Shown piece by piece: positions 1 through 5,914 of a DNA stretch of 10,251 bases. The position numbers and the translations under genes were made by a program. This stretch comes from Cellulomonas sp. (GTDB lineage Bacteria; Actinomycetota; Actinomycetes; Actinomycetales; Cellulomonadaceae). Under the pieces are notes generated by a model. It was not told where the DNA came from, made no database searches, and saw only the letters and a list, made by a program, of their open reading frames with translations. Positions within the stretch are counted from its first letter, which is position 1; every line of letters begins with the position of its first letter. The stretch covers positions 1-10,251 of the forward strand of contig JAPSIJ010000058.1 of NCBI GenBank assembly GCA_031178805.1, given 5' to 3'.

Positions 1-1
1 G

Positions 2-595
2 CTCCCGGACGTCGTGCACACCTCGCTGCTGCGCCGGGCGATCACCACCGCGAACTACGCGCTGGACGCCGCGGACCTGCTGTGGATCCCGGTCAAGCGG
101 TCGTGGCGCCTGAACGAGCGGCACTACGGGGCGCTGCAGGGCAAGGACAAGAAGCAGATCCGCGACGAGTACGGCGAGGAGCAGTTCATGCTCTGGCGCC
201 GGTCCTACGACGTCCCGCCGCCGGACATCGAGCTCGGCTCGGAGTTCTCGCAGGACAGCGACCGCCGCTACGCCGGCGAGCCGATCCCGCGCGCCGAGGC
301 CCTCAAGCAGGTGCTGGACCGCGCGCTGCCGTACTGGCAGTCGGACATCGTGCCGGACCTGCAGGCCGGGAGGACCACCCTGGTGGCCGCCCACGGCAAC
401 TCGATCCGCGCGATCATCAAGTACCTGGACGACGTCGACGACGCCACGATCGCCGGCATCAACGTCCCCACGGGCATCCCGCTCGTCTACCACCTGGACA
501 CCGAGACCCTGAAGCCGACGAACCCCGGCGGCACGTACCTCGACCCGGCCGCGGCCGAGGCCGCGATCGCCGCGGTGGCGAACCAGGGCAAGTAG
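2..595 (+). CDS. gpmA: 2,3-bisphosphoglycerate-dependent phosphoglycerate mutase (5' truncated)
   Basis: This cytosolic glycolytic enzyme interconverts 3- and 2-phosphoglycerate through a phosphohistidine. The window edge cuts off the start, so the N-terminal RHG catalytic histidine lies upstream; 197 codons remain of a family norm near 245-250. Visible signatures are LLRRAITTANYAL, RLNERHYGALQGK (its Glu matches the catalytic Glu89 of E. coli GpmA) and VAAHGNSIRAIIKYL, whose His codon at 392-394 matches the second active-site histidine (His184 in E. coli). The PTGIPLVYHLD segment near the C terminus is also typical of the family. The reading frame is open from base 2 to a TAG stop. It converges on phoU and ends just before a palindromic hairpin. 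A gpm gene beside senX3-regX3 is also the mycobacterial arrangement. Identification is secure. Confidence 0.97.
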   Translation, partial: LPDVVHTSLLRRAITTANYALDAADLLWIPVKRSWRLNERHYGALQGKDKKQIRDEYGEEQFMLWRRSYDVPPPDIELGSEFSQDSDRRYAGEPIPRAEALKQVLDRALPYWQSDIVPDLQAGRTTLVAAHGNSIRAIIKYLDDVDDATIAGINVPTGIPLVYHLDTETLKPTNPGGTYLDPAAAEAAIAAVANQGK

Positions 596-608
596 ACCCA
601 CGCACGGC

Positions 609-642
609 AGAGGGGCCCGGTCCGATCGGACCGGGCCCCTCT
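609..642. terminator. Bidirectional hairpin terminator between gpmA and phoU
   Basis: This is a perfect 34-bp inverted repeat: the arm at 609-625 is the exact reverse complement of 626-642, centred on CCGA/TCGG. It lies 13 bases after the gpmA stop and about 40 bases after the phoU stop on the other strand, so it can serve both convergent genes. There is no clear T-tract on either side, as is common for actinobacterial terminators. The central bases would open to form the loop in RNA. Confidence 0.85.
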
Positions 643-682
643 CGCGTGCCCGCCGGCCGCGCGGGGCGGGCGGCGGTGCGGG

Positions 683-1348
683 TCAGCGCGTGGCGGTCGG
701 GCGCTCCGCCGCGAACTCGCCGGTGACCAGGAAGACGATCCGGCGGGCGACCGAGACGGCGTGGTCGCCGAACCGCTCGTAGTACCGGCCGAGCAGGGTG
801 ACGTCGATGGTCTGCTGGGCCGTGCCGGCCCAGGTCGGGCTCAGCAGCACGCGGAACGTCTCCTCGTGCAGCGAGTCCAGCAGGTCGTCGTCCCGCTCGA
901 TGCCCTCGGCCTCCGACAGGTCGTGCGTGCTGAGCACCTGGGTGGTGCGCTGCGCGACGCGGCGGGCGGCCTCGTTCATCTCCGTGAACACGCCCGTCAG
1001 GGCGGGGTCCACGGCGGCGTTCGGGTAGCGGCCGCGCGCGACCTGGGCCACGTGCCGGGCCAGGTCGCCCATCCGCTCGAGCGTGGCGCTCATCCGCAGC
1101 GCCGACACCACGACCCGCAGGTCCGTGGCGACCGGCTGCTGCTGGGCGAGCAGCAGCACGCACCGCTCGTCGAGGTCGCGCTCGAGCGCGTCGATCGCCA
1201 GGTCGTCCGCGATGACGGACTCCGCCAGCGCGAGGTCCTGGTGCAGCAGGGCCTCCCCGGCCGCCGTGATGGCGTGCTCGACCCGGCGGCTCATCGCCAC
1301 CAGGTCGTCCTGGAGCTGCTTGAGCTCGGCGTCGAAGATCTCCCGCAT
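683..1348 (-). CDS. phoU: Phosphate signalling protein PhoU
   Basis: PhoU is a peripheral cytoplasmic protein that links the PstSCAB transporter to the histidine kinase and damps Pho signalling when phosphate is plentiful. The 221-residue product is all-helical, matching the usual length for two tandem three-helix bundles. Each half carries the family's E-xxx-D metal-site signature: LERMGDLARHVA in the first and YYERFGDHAVSVARRI in the second. The ATG at 1348 is chosen because PhoU proteins typically begin MREIFDAELKQL and a good ribosome site (GAGAGGA) lies just upstream. A GTG at 1369 would add seven residues but would put that site inside the gene. The gene is divergent from senX3-regX3 and has GTTCACC repeats reading toward it 70-120 bases upstream, so RegX3 control is likely (inference). 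Confidence 0.96.
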   Translation of the reverse strand: MREIFDAELKQLQDDLVAMSRRVEHAITAAGEALLHQDLALAESVIADDLAIDALERDLDERCVLLLAQQQPVATDLRVVVSALRMSATLERMGDLARHVAQVARGRYPNAAVDPALTGVFTEMNEAARRVAQRTTQVLSTHDLSEAEGIERDDDLLDSLHEETFRVLLSPTWAGTAQQTIDVTLLGRYYERFGDHAVSVARRIVFLVTGEFAAERPTATR

Positions 1349-1383
1349 GGCTTCCTCTCGTGTGCGCACTCGCGTCCGCGCGC

Positions 1384-1389
1384 AGTATC
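1384..1389 (-). promoter_or_regulatory. Candidate -10 element for phoU
   Basis: On the minus strand this reads GATACT, the best -10-like hexamer in an otherwise GC-only stretch, 36 bases upstream of the phoU ATG. No convincing -35 is seen. The nearest GTTCACC element ends about 28 bases upstream of it, farther than the spacing at pstS, so the assignment is tentative. Confidence 0.3.
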
Positions 1390-1417
1390 CGTCCGGCCGC
1401 CCACGCTCGCACGCGGA

Positions 1418-1468
1418 GGTGAACGCTCAGGTGAACGCCGCGCCGCGCCCAGGTGAACGGCGGTGAAC
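1418..1468 (-). promoter_or_regulatory. PHO-box array (RegX3/PhoP sites) between phoU and senX3
   Basis: Four exact GTTCACC copies are read on the minus strand (GGTGAAC on the plus strand) at 1418-1424, 1430-1436, 1452-1458 and 1462-1468. Start-to-start distances are 12, 22 and 10 bases, close to one or two helical turns. GTTCACC direct repeats with an 11-base period are the recognised target of mycobacterial RegX3 and Streptomyces PhoP. The array faces phoU and sits about 60 bases upstream of the probable senX3 -10, so it may serve both genes. Binding by the RegX3 encoded next door is inferred. Confidence 0.8.
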
Positions 1469-1528
1469 TCTGCGCCGCCGCGCCGCTCCACGACCGGGCG
1501 GTGTGCCGGGGCACGTCCGTGGCGACCG

Positions 1529-1534
1529 TACGCT
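1529..1534 (+). promoter_or_regulatory. Candidate -10 of a leaderless senX3 promoter
   Basis: TACGCT fits the actinobacterial -10 pattern TANNNT and lies six bases before the GTG at 1541. That spacing places the transcription start on or next to the start codon, as in leaderless genes. No Shine-Dalgarno sequence precedes this GTG, which supports the idea. No clear -35 is seen. Confidence 0.5.
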
Positions 1535-1540
1535 GACCGC

Positions 1541-2749
1541 GTGGAGGGTCTCAACGGTCTCGTCGTGCTGCTCGCCGGCGCGCTGGGTCTGGTCACCGGC
1601 ATCGGGGCGACGCTCGCGTTCCGGTTCAGCGAGCGCGTGCAGCGCACCGTGCCGCCGCGCCCGGAGCCGGAGCTGGACGAGGGCCTGGTGCGCGTGCTGG
1701 CGGTGCTGCGGTCCGCGGCGGTGGTGCTCGACGACGAGGACCGGGTGGTGCGCGCGAGCCCGCCCGCCTTCCTGCTCGGCGTCGTCCGGGACGGGGCCGT
1801 CGCGCACGCCGCGGTGCGGGACCTGATCGCCGACGTCCGGCGCACCGGCCTGATCCGCGACGAGGAGCTGGAGCTGCCGCGCGGCCCGCTGGGCCGGGGC
1901 ACCGTGATGCTGCAGGTCCGGGTGGCGCAGGTCGGCCCCGGCCGGCTGCTGGTGCTCGCGGAGGACCGCACGCAGGCGCGCCGCCTGGAGGCGATCCGCC
2001 GCGACTTCGTGGTGAACGTGTCCCACGAGCTGAAGACCCCGGTCGGCGCCCTGTCGCTGCTGGCCGAGACGGTGCAGGACGCCGCGGACGACCCGGCGAC
2101 GGTCCGCCGGTTCGCCGGCCGGATGATCGGCGAGGCGCAGCGGCTGTCGGACCTGGTGCACGAGATCCTCGAGCTGTCCCGGCTGCAGGTGGCCGGCGCG
2201 CTGAACGACCTGGTGGTCGTGGACGTGGACGCCGTCGTCGCCGAGTCCGTCGACCGCGCCCGGACCGGCGCGACCGCGAAGCAGATGACGTTCACCGTCG
2301 GCGGCGAGACCGGCGCCCGGGTCACCGGCGACCCGACGATGCTGGTGCAGGCCGTCCGCAACCTGCTGGACAACGCGGTCCGCTACTCGCCCGCCGGCAC
2401 CAGCGTCGGGGTGGGGGTCCGCACCCGCGACGGCCTGGTGGAGATCGCCGTGGTCGACCAGGGCGTCGGCATCTCCGCCGAGGAGCAGGACCGGGTGTTC
2501 GAGCGGTTCTACCGGGTCGACCCCGCCCGGAGCCGGGAGACCGGCGGCACCGGCCTGGGGCTGTCCATCGTCAAGCACGTCGCGGCCGACCACGGCGGCG
2601 ACGTCCAGGTGTGGTCGCAGCCGGGCCGCGGCTCCACCTTCACCCTGCGGCTGCCGGCCGCCGCCCCGGAGTCCGCGCCCGGCGCCGGCACCGCCGACCC
2701 GGCGGGCACCGACCCGTCCACCCTGATCCCCACCGCACCGGAGGCCTGA
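1541..2749 (+). CDS. senX3: Sensor histidine kinase SenX3 (PhoR-type, phosphate response)
   Basis: This membrane-anchored kinase autophosphorylates and passes phosphate to RegX3 when phosphate is scarce. The product is 402 residues. One hydrophobic helix (about residues 5-25, VVLLAGALGLVTGIGATLAF) is followed by a PAS-like region (about 45-140). Next come the HisKA H-box VNVSHELKTPVGALSLL with phospho-acceptor His162, the N-box NLLDNAVRYSP (Asn278), and the G-boxes DQGVGIS, FERFYRVD and GGTGLGLSIVKH. The last 30 or so residues are a Pro/Ala/Thr-rich tail. The GTG at 1541 gives a short N terminus like mycobacterial SenX3; an in-frame GTG at 1463 would start inside a PHO-box element and add a Pro/Arg-rich leader. 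regX3 follows after four bases. The H-box through the G-boxes closely resemble M. tuberculosis SenX3; the Streptomyces equivalent is called PhoR. Confidence 0.95.
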   Translation: MEGLNGLVVLLAGALGLVTGIGATLAFRFSERVQRTVPPRPEPELDEGLVRVLAVLRSAAVVLDDEDRVVRASPPAFLLGVVRDGAVAHAAVRDLIADVRRTGLIRDEELELPRGPLGRGTVMLQVRVAQVGPGRLLVLAEDRTQARRLEAIRRDFVVNVSHELKTPVGALSLLAETVQDAADDPATVRRFAGRMIGEAQRLSDLVHEILELSRLQVAGALNDLVVVDVDAVVAESVDRARTGATAKQMTFTVGGETGARVTGDPTMLVQAVRNLLDNAVRYSPAGTSVGVGVRTRDGLVEIAVVDQGVGISAEEQDRVFERFYRVDPARSRETGGTGLGLSIVKHVAADHGGDVQVWSQPGRGSTFTLRLPAAAPESAPGAGTADPAGTDPSTLIPTAPEA

Positions 2750-2753
2750 CCCC

Positions 2754-3470
2754 GTGACCCGCATCCTGCTCGTCGAGGACGAGGAGTCCTACCGCGACCC
2801 GCTGGCGTACCTGCTCGGCCGCGAGGGCTTCCAGGTGACCACGGCCGCCACCGGCCCGGACGCCCTCGCCGCGTTCGACGCCGAGGGCGCGGACCTGGTG
2901 CTGCTCGACCTCATGCTGCCCGGGCTGTCCGGCACCGAGGTGTGCCGCCAGATCCGGCAGCGCAGCGACGTCCCGGTCATCATGCTGACCGCGAAGGACG
3001 GCGAGATCGACAAGGTCGTCGGCCTGGAGCTCGGCGCGGACGACTACGTCACCAAGCCGTACTCGTCGCGGGAGCTGCTCGCCCGGGTGCGCGCGGTGCT
3101 CCGCCGCCGGCAGACGTCGGCCGCCGCGCCCGCCGCCGAGGAGGACGAGGCCGACGAGGGCGTGCTGGTCGCCGGCCCGGTGCGGATGGACGTCGAGCGG
3201 CACACCGTGACCGTCGACGACCAGCCGGTGGCGTTCCCGCTCAAGGAGTTCGAGCTGCTCGAGCTGCTGCTGCGCAACGCCGGCCGGGTGCTCACCCGCG
3301 GCCAGCTGATCGACCGGGTGTGGGGCACCGACTACGTCGGCGACACCAAGACGCTCGACGTGCACGTCAAGCGCGTCCGGGCCAAGATCGAGCCGGACCC
3401 GGGCAACCCGACCCTGCTCGTGACCGTGCGGGGGCTGGGCTACAAGCTGCTCGACGACGACCCCGCCTGA
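2754..3470 (+). CDS. regX3: Response regulator RegX3 (PhoP-type, OmpR family)
   Basis: This DNA-binding regulator, activated by SenX3, controls phosphate-starvation genes. The 238-residue product has a receiver domain (about residues 3-115) with the acidic pocket VEDEE, phospho-acceptor Asp52 in LLDLMLPG, Thr79 in IMLTAKD and Lys101 in YVTKPY. A short acidic linker (EEDEADEG) leads to an OmpR-type winged helix (about 140-235): FPLKEFELLELLLRNAGRVLTR, recognition helix GDTKTLDVHVKRVRAKIE and the wing TVRGLGYKL. Asp52 matches the numbering of mycobacterial RegX3. The start is GTG, with GGAGG nine bases upstream inside the end of senX3, so the two are co-transcribed and probably translationally coupled. 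Its likely targets, GTTCACC repeats, lie upstream of phoU/senX3 and pstS in this window. Confidence 0.96.
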   Translation: MTRILLVEDEESYRDPLAYLLGREGFQVTTAATGPDALAAFDAEGADLVLLDLMLPGLSGTEVCRQIRQRSDVPVIMLTAKDGEIDKVVGLELGADDYVTKPYSSRELLARVRAVLRRRQTSAAAPAAEEDEADEGVLVAGPVRMDVERHTVTVDDQPVAFPLKEFELLELLLRNAGRVLTRGQLIDRVWGTDYVGDTKTLDVHVKRVRAKIEPDPGNPTLLVTVRGLGYKLLDDDPA

Positions 3471-3497
3471 GCCCGCACGACGCGGCGACGACGCCGA

Positions 3498-3515
3498 CCG
3501 TGACGGGCGTCACGG
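3498..3515. promoter_or_regulatory. CRP/GlxR-like palindrome upstream of pstS
   Basis: This 18-base perfect palindrome has arms CCGTGACG and CGTCACGG around a GG centre. It contains GTGA-N6-TCAC (3500-3513), the core of CRP-family sites such as corynebacterial GlxR, but lacks the outer T/A of the full consensus. It lies 14 bases before the first degenerate PHO unit and about 90 before the pstS -10. GlxR control of pstSCAB is known in Corynebacterium glutamicum; function here is inferred. A weak terminator hairpin for regX3 is an alternative, since it begins 27 bases after the regX3 stop. Confidence 0.45.
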
Positions 3516-3528
3516 CCGTGCTCGGAGG

Positions 3529-3579
3529 GTTGTCCGCTCGTTCACCGTCCGTTCACCGGCGTACGGGAGCCTGGTCACC
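3529..3579 (+). promoter_or_regulatory. PHO-box array of the pst operon
   Basis: Exact GTTCACC copies lie at 3540-3546 and 3551-3557 (period 11), and GGTCACC at 3573-3579 keeps the same register (22 bases on). A weaker GTTGTCC at 3529-3535 also falls in phase. The last element ends nine bases before the candidate -10, so the array occupies the -35 position, as expected for PhoP/RegX3-activated promoters. The spacing and repeat core are seen directly; binding by RegX3 is inferred from the family. Confidence 0.88.
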
Positions 3580-3588
3580 TGCGCTCCC

Positions 3589-3594
3589 TAGCGT
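3589..3594 (+). promoter_or_regulatory. Candidate -10 of the pstSCAB promoter
   Basis: TAGCGT fits the TANNNT pattern and sits nine bases downstream of the last PHO-box unit, with no sigma-70-like -35, which is typical of an activator-dependent promoter. Transcription would start near 3601, giving a leader of about 50 bases before the pstS GTG. Confidence 0.6.
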
Positions 3595-3651
3595 CGGGGC
3601 CAGGTCGCGCACAGACGGGTGCGCGCCGCGTCACGACAGGACGGAAACACT

Positions 3652-4764
3652 GTGAAGCTCAACCGCGGTCGTACGGGTGCCTTCGCCCTTGCCGGCGTCG
3701 TCGCCCTCTCCCTCACGGCATGTGGTTCGGACAACCCGACCGGCGACACCTCCGAGACCTCGGGCGGCTCGGCCGCGAGCGAGCTCTCGGGCGAGCTCGT
3801 CGGCGCCGGTGCGTCGTCGCAGGAGTCGGCGATGGAGGCCTGGCGCGCCGGGTTCCAGAGCGCGAACCCCGACGTCACCGTCTCGTACGACCCGGTCGGC
3901 TCCGGTGGCGGCCGCACCTCCTTCCTCGACGGCTCGACCCTGTTCGCCGGCTCCGACGCCGCGCTGGACGAGGAGGAGCTGACCCAGGCCCAGGAGCGCT
4001 GCTTCGGCGCCTCCGCGGTGGACCTGCCGGTCTACATCTCCCCGATCGCCGTGATCTTCAACGTCGAGGGCGTCGACACGCTGAACCTGTCCGCCGAGAC
4101 GATCGCGAACATCTTCAACGGCACGATCACCACCTGGAACGACCCGGCCATCGCCGAGGCGAACCCGGACGTCGAGCTGCCCGCCACGGCCATCACGCCG
4201 GTGCACCGCTCCGACGAGTCGGGCACCACGGAGAACTTCACCGAGTACCTGAGCGAGGCCGCGAACGGCGCCTGGACCGAGGAGCCCTCGGGCGACTGGC
4301 CCATCGAGGGCGGCGAGTCCGGCCAGGGCACCTCCGGCCTGGTCCAGGCCGTCCAGGGCGGCACCGGCACCATCGGCTACGCCGACGCCTCGAAGGCCGG
4401 CTCGCTCGGCAAGGTCTCGATCCAGGTCGGCGAGGAGTTCGTCGCCCCGACCGAGGAGGCCGCCGCCACGGCGCTCGACGTCTCCCCGCGGGACGAGGCC
4501 CGCGAGGAGGGCGACATCGTCATCGACATCGACCGCACCACCACCGAGGCCGGCGCCTACCCGCTGATCCTCGCCTCCTACCTGGTCGTCTGCCAGGCGT
4601 ACGACACCCAGGAGGACGTCGACCTGGTCAAGGCGTTCGCGACCTACGTCGCCAGCGCCGAGGGCCAGTCGGCCTCCGAGTCGGCCGCGGGCTCCGCGCC
4701 GATCTCCGACACGCTCCGCACGGACGTCCAGGCCTCGATCGACGCGATCGAGCTGGCGTCCTGA
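3652..4764 (+). CDS. pstS: Phosphate ABC transporter substrate-binding lipoprotein PstS
   Basis: PstS captures phosphate outside the membrane and delivers it to PstCA. The product is 370 residues. A lipoprotein signal peptide (positively charged KLNRGR, then a hydrophobic stretch) ends in the lipobox LTAC, with lipidated Cys24. Phosphate-binding signatures of the PstS family follow: GAGASSQESAMEAW, DPVGSGGGRTSFLDG, FAGSDAAL and HRSDESGTTENFTEYL. GTG at 3652 is chosen because it starts the signal peptide directly and has AGGACGGA 6-14 bases upstream; an in-frame start at 3619 would add 11 residues ahead of the signal. It is the first gene of pstSCAB, under a PHO-box promoter. Two hairpins follow, suggesting it is made in excess over the membrane components, as a binding protein needs to be. 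Confidence 0.97.
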   Translation: MKLNRGRTGAFALAGVVALSLTACGSDNPTGDTSETSGGSAASELSGELVGAGASSQESAMEAWRAGFQSANPDVTVSYDPVGSGGGRTSFLDGSTLFAGSDAALDEEELTQAQERCFGASAVDLPVYISPIAVIFNVEGVDTLNLSAETIANIFNGTITTWNDPAIAEANPDVELPATAITPVHRSDESGTTENFTEYLSEAANGAWTEEPSGDWPIEGGESGQGTSGLVQAVQGGTGTIGYADASKAGSLGKVSIQVGEEFVAPTEEAAATALDVSPRDEAREEGDIVIDIDRTTTEAGAYPLILASYLVVCQAYDTQEDVDLVKAFATYVASAEGQSASESAAGSAPISDTLRTDVQASIDAIELAS

Positions 4765-4770
4765 TCCCGG

Positions 4771-4810
4771 GGGAGGAGCGGCAGGCGTGACCCGCCACGC
4801 CGCTCCTCCC
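4771..4810 (+). other. Intercistronic hairpin 1 between pstS and pstC
   Basis: A perfect 12-bp stem (4771-4782 with 4799-4810) encloses a 16-base loop, six bases after the pstS stop. There is no T-run, so it may act as a partial terminator or as a 3' stabiliser of pstS mRNA rather than a full stop. pstC and pstA follow in the same direction with no obvious new promoter. Confidence 0.7.
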
Positions 4811-4819
4811 ACCCGGACC

Positions 4820-4849
4820 CGGCCGGTCCACCCACGGGTGGACCGGCCG
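4820..4849 (+). other. Intercistronic hairpin 2 between pstS and pstC
   Basis: A 14-bp perfect inverted repeat (4820-4833 with 4836-4849) is separated by only two bases; in RNA the central pairs would open to form the loop. It lies nine bases after hairpin 1, so the two form a tandem pair. Confidence 0.7.
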
Positions 4850-4864
4850 TCGGCGCGAGACACG

Positions 4865-4887
4865 CCCTCTCCCCTCCCCCTCCCCCT
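4865..4887 (+). other. Pure pyrimidine tract before pstC
   Basis: Twenty-three consecutive C/T bases, mostly C, directly precede the GGAG ribosome site of pstC. The transcript here would be unstructured and C-rich, which could keep the pstC ribosome site open after two hairpins or offer a Rho loading site. The tract is seen; the role is inferred. Confidence 0.5.
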
Positions 4888-4896
4888 GGAGACCGT

Positions 4897-5913
4897 GTGA
4901 CCAGCACCCAGCCCCGCACCCCGGGGCAGACCGACCCGGCGGCGGCACCCGCCGGCAGCACCGCCCGGCGCCTGCGCGCGGGCCACGGCGACCGCGGCGG
5001 CAGCCGCGTGTTCCGCTGGGTCTCGACCGCGGCGGGCGTGCTCATCCTGGTGATCCTGGCCGCCGTCGCGCTGTTCCTGATCCAGCGCGCCTGGCCGGCC
5101 CTCACCGCCGACGCCGCGGAGCTCTCCGAGCGGGTCAGCTGGTTCCCGGACGACACCAGCCTGCTCGGCTTCGTCGGCCCCCTGATCTTCGGCACGCTGC
5201 TGGCCGCGGCGGTGTCGCTGCTGATCGCCACCCCGATCGCCATCGGCATCGCGCTGTTCATCTCGCACTACGCGCCCCGCCGGCTCGCGAACGCGCTCGG
5301 CTACGTGGTCGACCTGCTGGCGGCCATCCCGTCGGTCGTCTACGGCCTGTGGGGCGGCCTGGTGCTCAGCCCGCTGGTGCAGCCCGTGTGGGAGCTGCTG
5401 AACAGCTGGCTCGGCTGGATCCCGCTGTTCGGCGGCACGGTGTCCCCGACCGGCCGCGTGATGATGACGGTGGCCGTCGTGCTCGCCGTGATGATCCTGC
5501 CGATCATCACCGCGATCTGCCGCGAGGTGTTCCTGCAGACGCCGCGCCTGCACGAGGAGGCCGCCCTGGCCCTCGGCGCGACGCAGTGGGAGATGGTCCG
5601 GATGGCCGTGCTGCCGTTCGCCCGCTCCGGCATCGTGTCCGCCGCCATGCTCGGCCTCGGCCGCGCGCTCGGCGAGACGATGGCCGTGCTGATGATCCTG
5701 TCGCCCGGGTTCCTGTACTCGTTCCGCCTGCTCGAGGCGGGGCAGCAGCAGACCATCGCCGCGAACATCGCCGCGCAGTTCCCCGAGGCCAACCAGACCG
5801 GCGTCGCCACGCTGATCGCGACCGGCCTCGCCCTGTTCGTCATCACCCTGGCCGTGAACATGGCCGCCCGCGCGATCGTCGCGCGGCGCAAGGACTTCTC
5901 GGGGGCCAACTGA
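4897..5913 (+). CDS. pstC: Phosphate ABC transporter permease PstC
   Basis: PstC is one of the two membrane subunits of the high-affinity phosphate importer. The 338-residue product starts with a Pro/Ala/Arg-rich cytoplasmic tail of about 40 residues, then membrane helices beginning near residues 42-64 (VSTAAGVLILVILAAVALFLI). The permease core includes AAIPSVVYGLWGGLV and the cytoplasmic EAA loop EEAALALGATQWEMVRMAVLP (about residues 219-239), which docks on PstB. GRALGETMAVLMI is a PstC/PstA family signature. The start is GTG at 4897, five bases after GGAG; an overlapping GTG at 4895 is in another frame. pstA begins one base after its stop, so the pair is tightly coupled. It is separated from pstS by hairpins that probably lower its expression. 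Confidence 0.96.
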   Translation: MTSTQPRTPGQTDPAAAPAGSTARRLRAGHGDRGGSRVFRWVSTAAGVLILVILAAVALFLIQRAWPALTADAAELSERVSWFPDDTSLLGFVGPLIFGTLLAAAVSLLIATPIAIGIALFISHYAPRRLANALGYVVDLLAAIPSVVYGLWGGLVLSPLVQPVWELLNSWLGWIPLFGGTVSPTGRVMMTVAVVLAVMILPIITAICREVFLQTPRLHEEAALALGATQWEMVRMAVLPFARSGIVSAAMLGLGRALGETMAVLMILSPGFLYSFRLLEAGQQQTIAANIAAQFPEANQTGVATLIATGLALFVITLAVNMAARAIVARRKDFSGAN

Positions 5914-5914
5914 C

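Noticed and set aside
1463..1540. Upstream GTG start for senX3 at 1463
   Set aside because: It overlaps the fourth PHO-box unit, encodes a Pro/Arg-rich leader without family resemblance, and lies upstream of the probable -10.
2291..2296. TTCACC inside senX3 as a further PHO-box
   Set aside because: It is a single coding occurrence without a partner at 11-base spacing and with no promoter nearby.
1427..2764. A 445-codon minus-strand open frame opposite senX3
   Set aside because: Its composition (Ala/Gly/Arg/His with no domain signatures) is that of a shadow frame, and senX3 on the other strand has all kinase motifs.
3619..3651. Upstream in-frame start for pstS at 3619
   Set aside because: It would place 11 residues before the signal peptide, and the ribosome site AGGACGGA sits correctly for the GTG at 3652.
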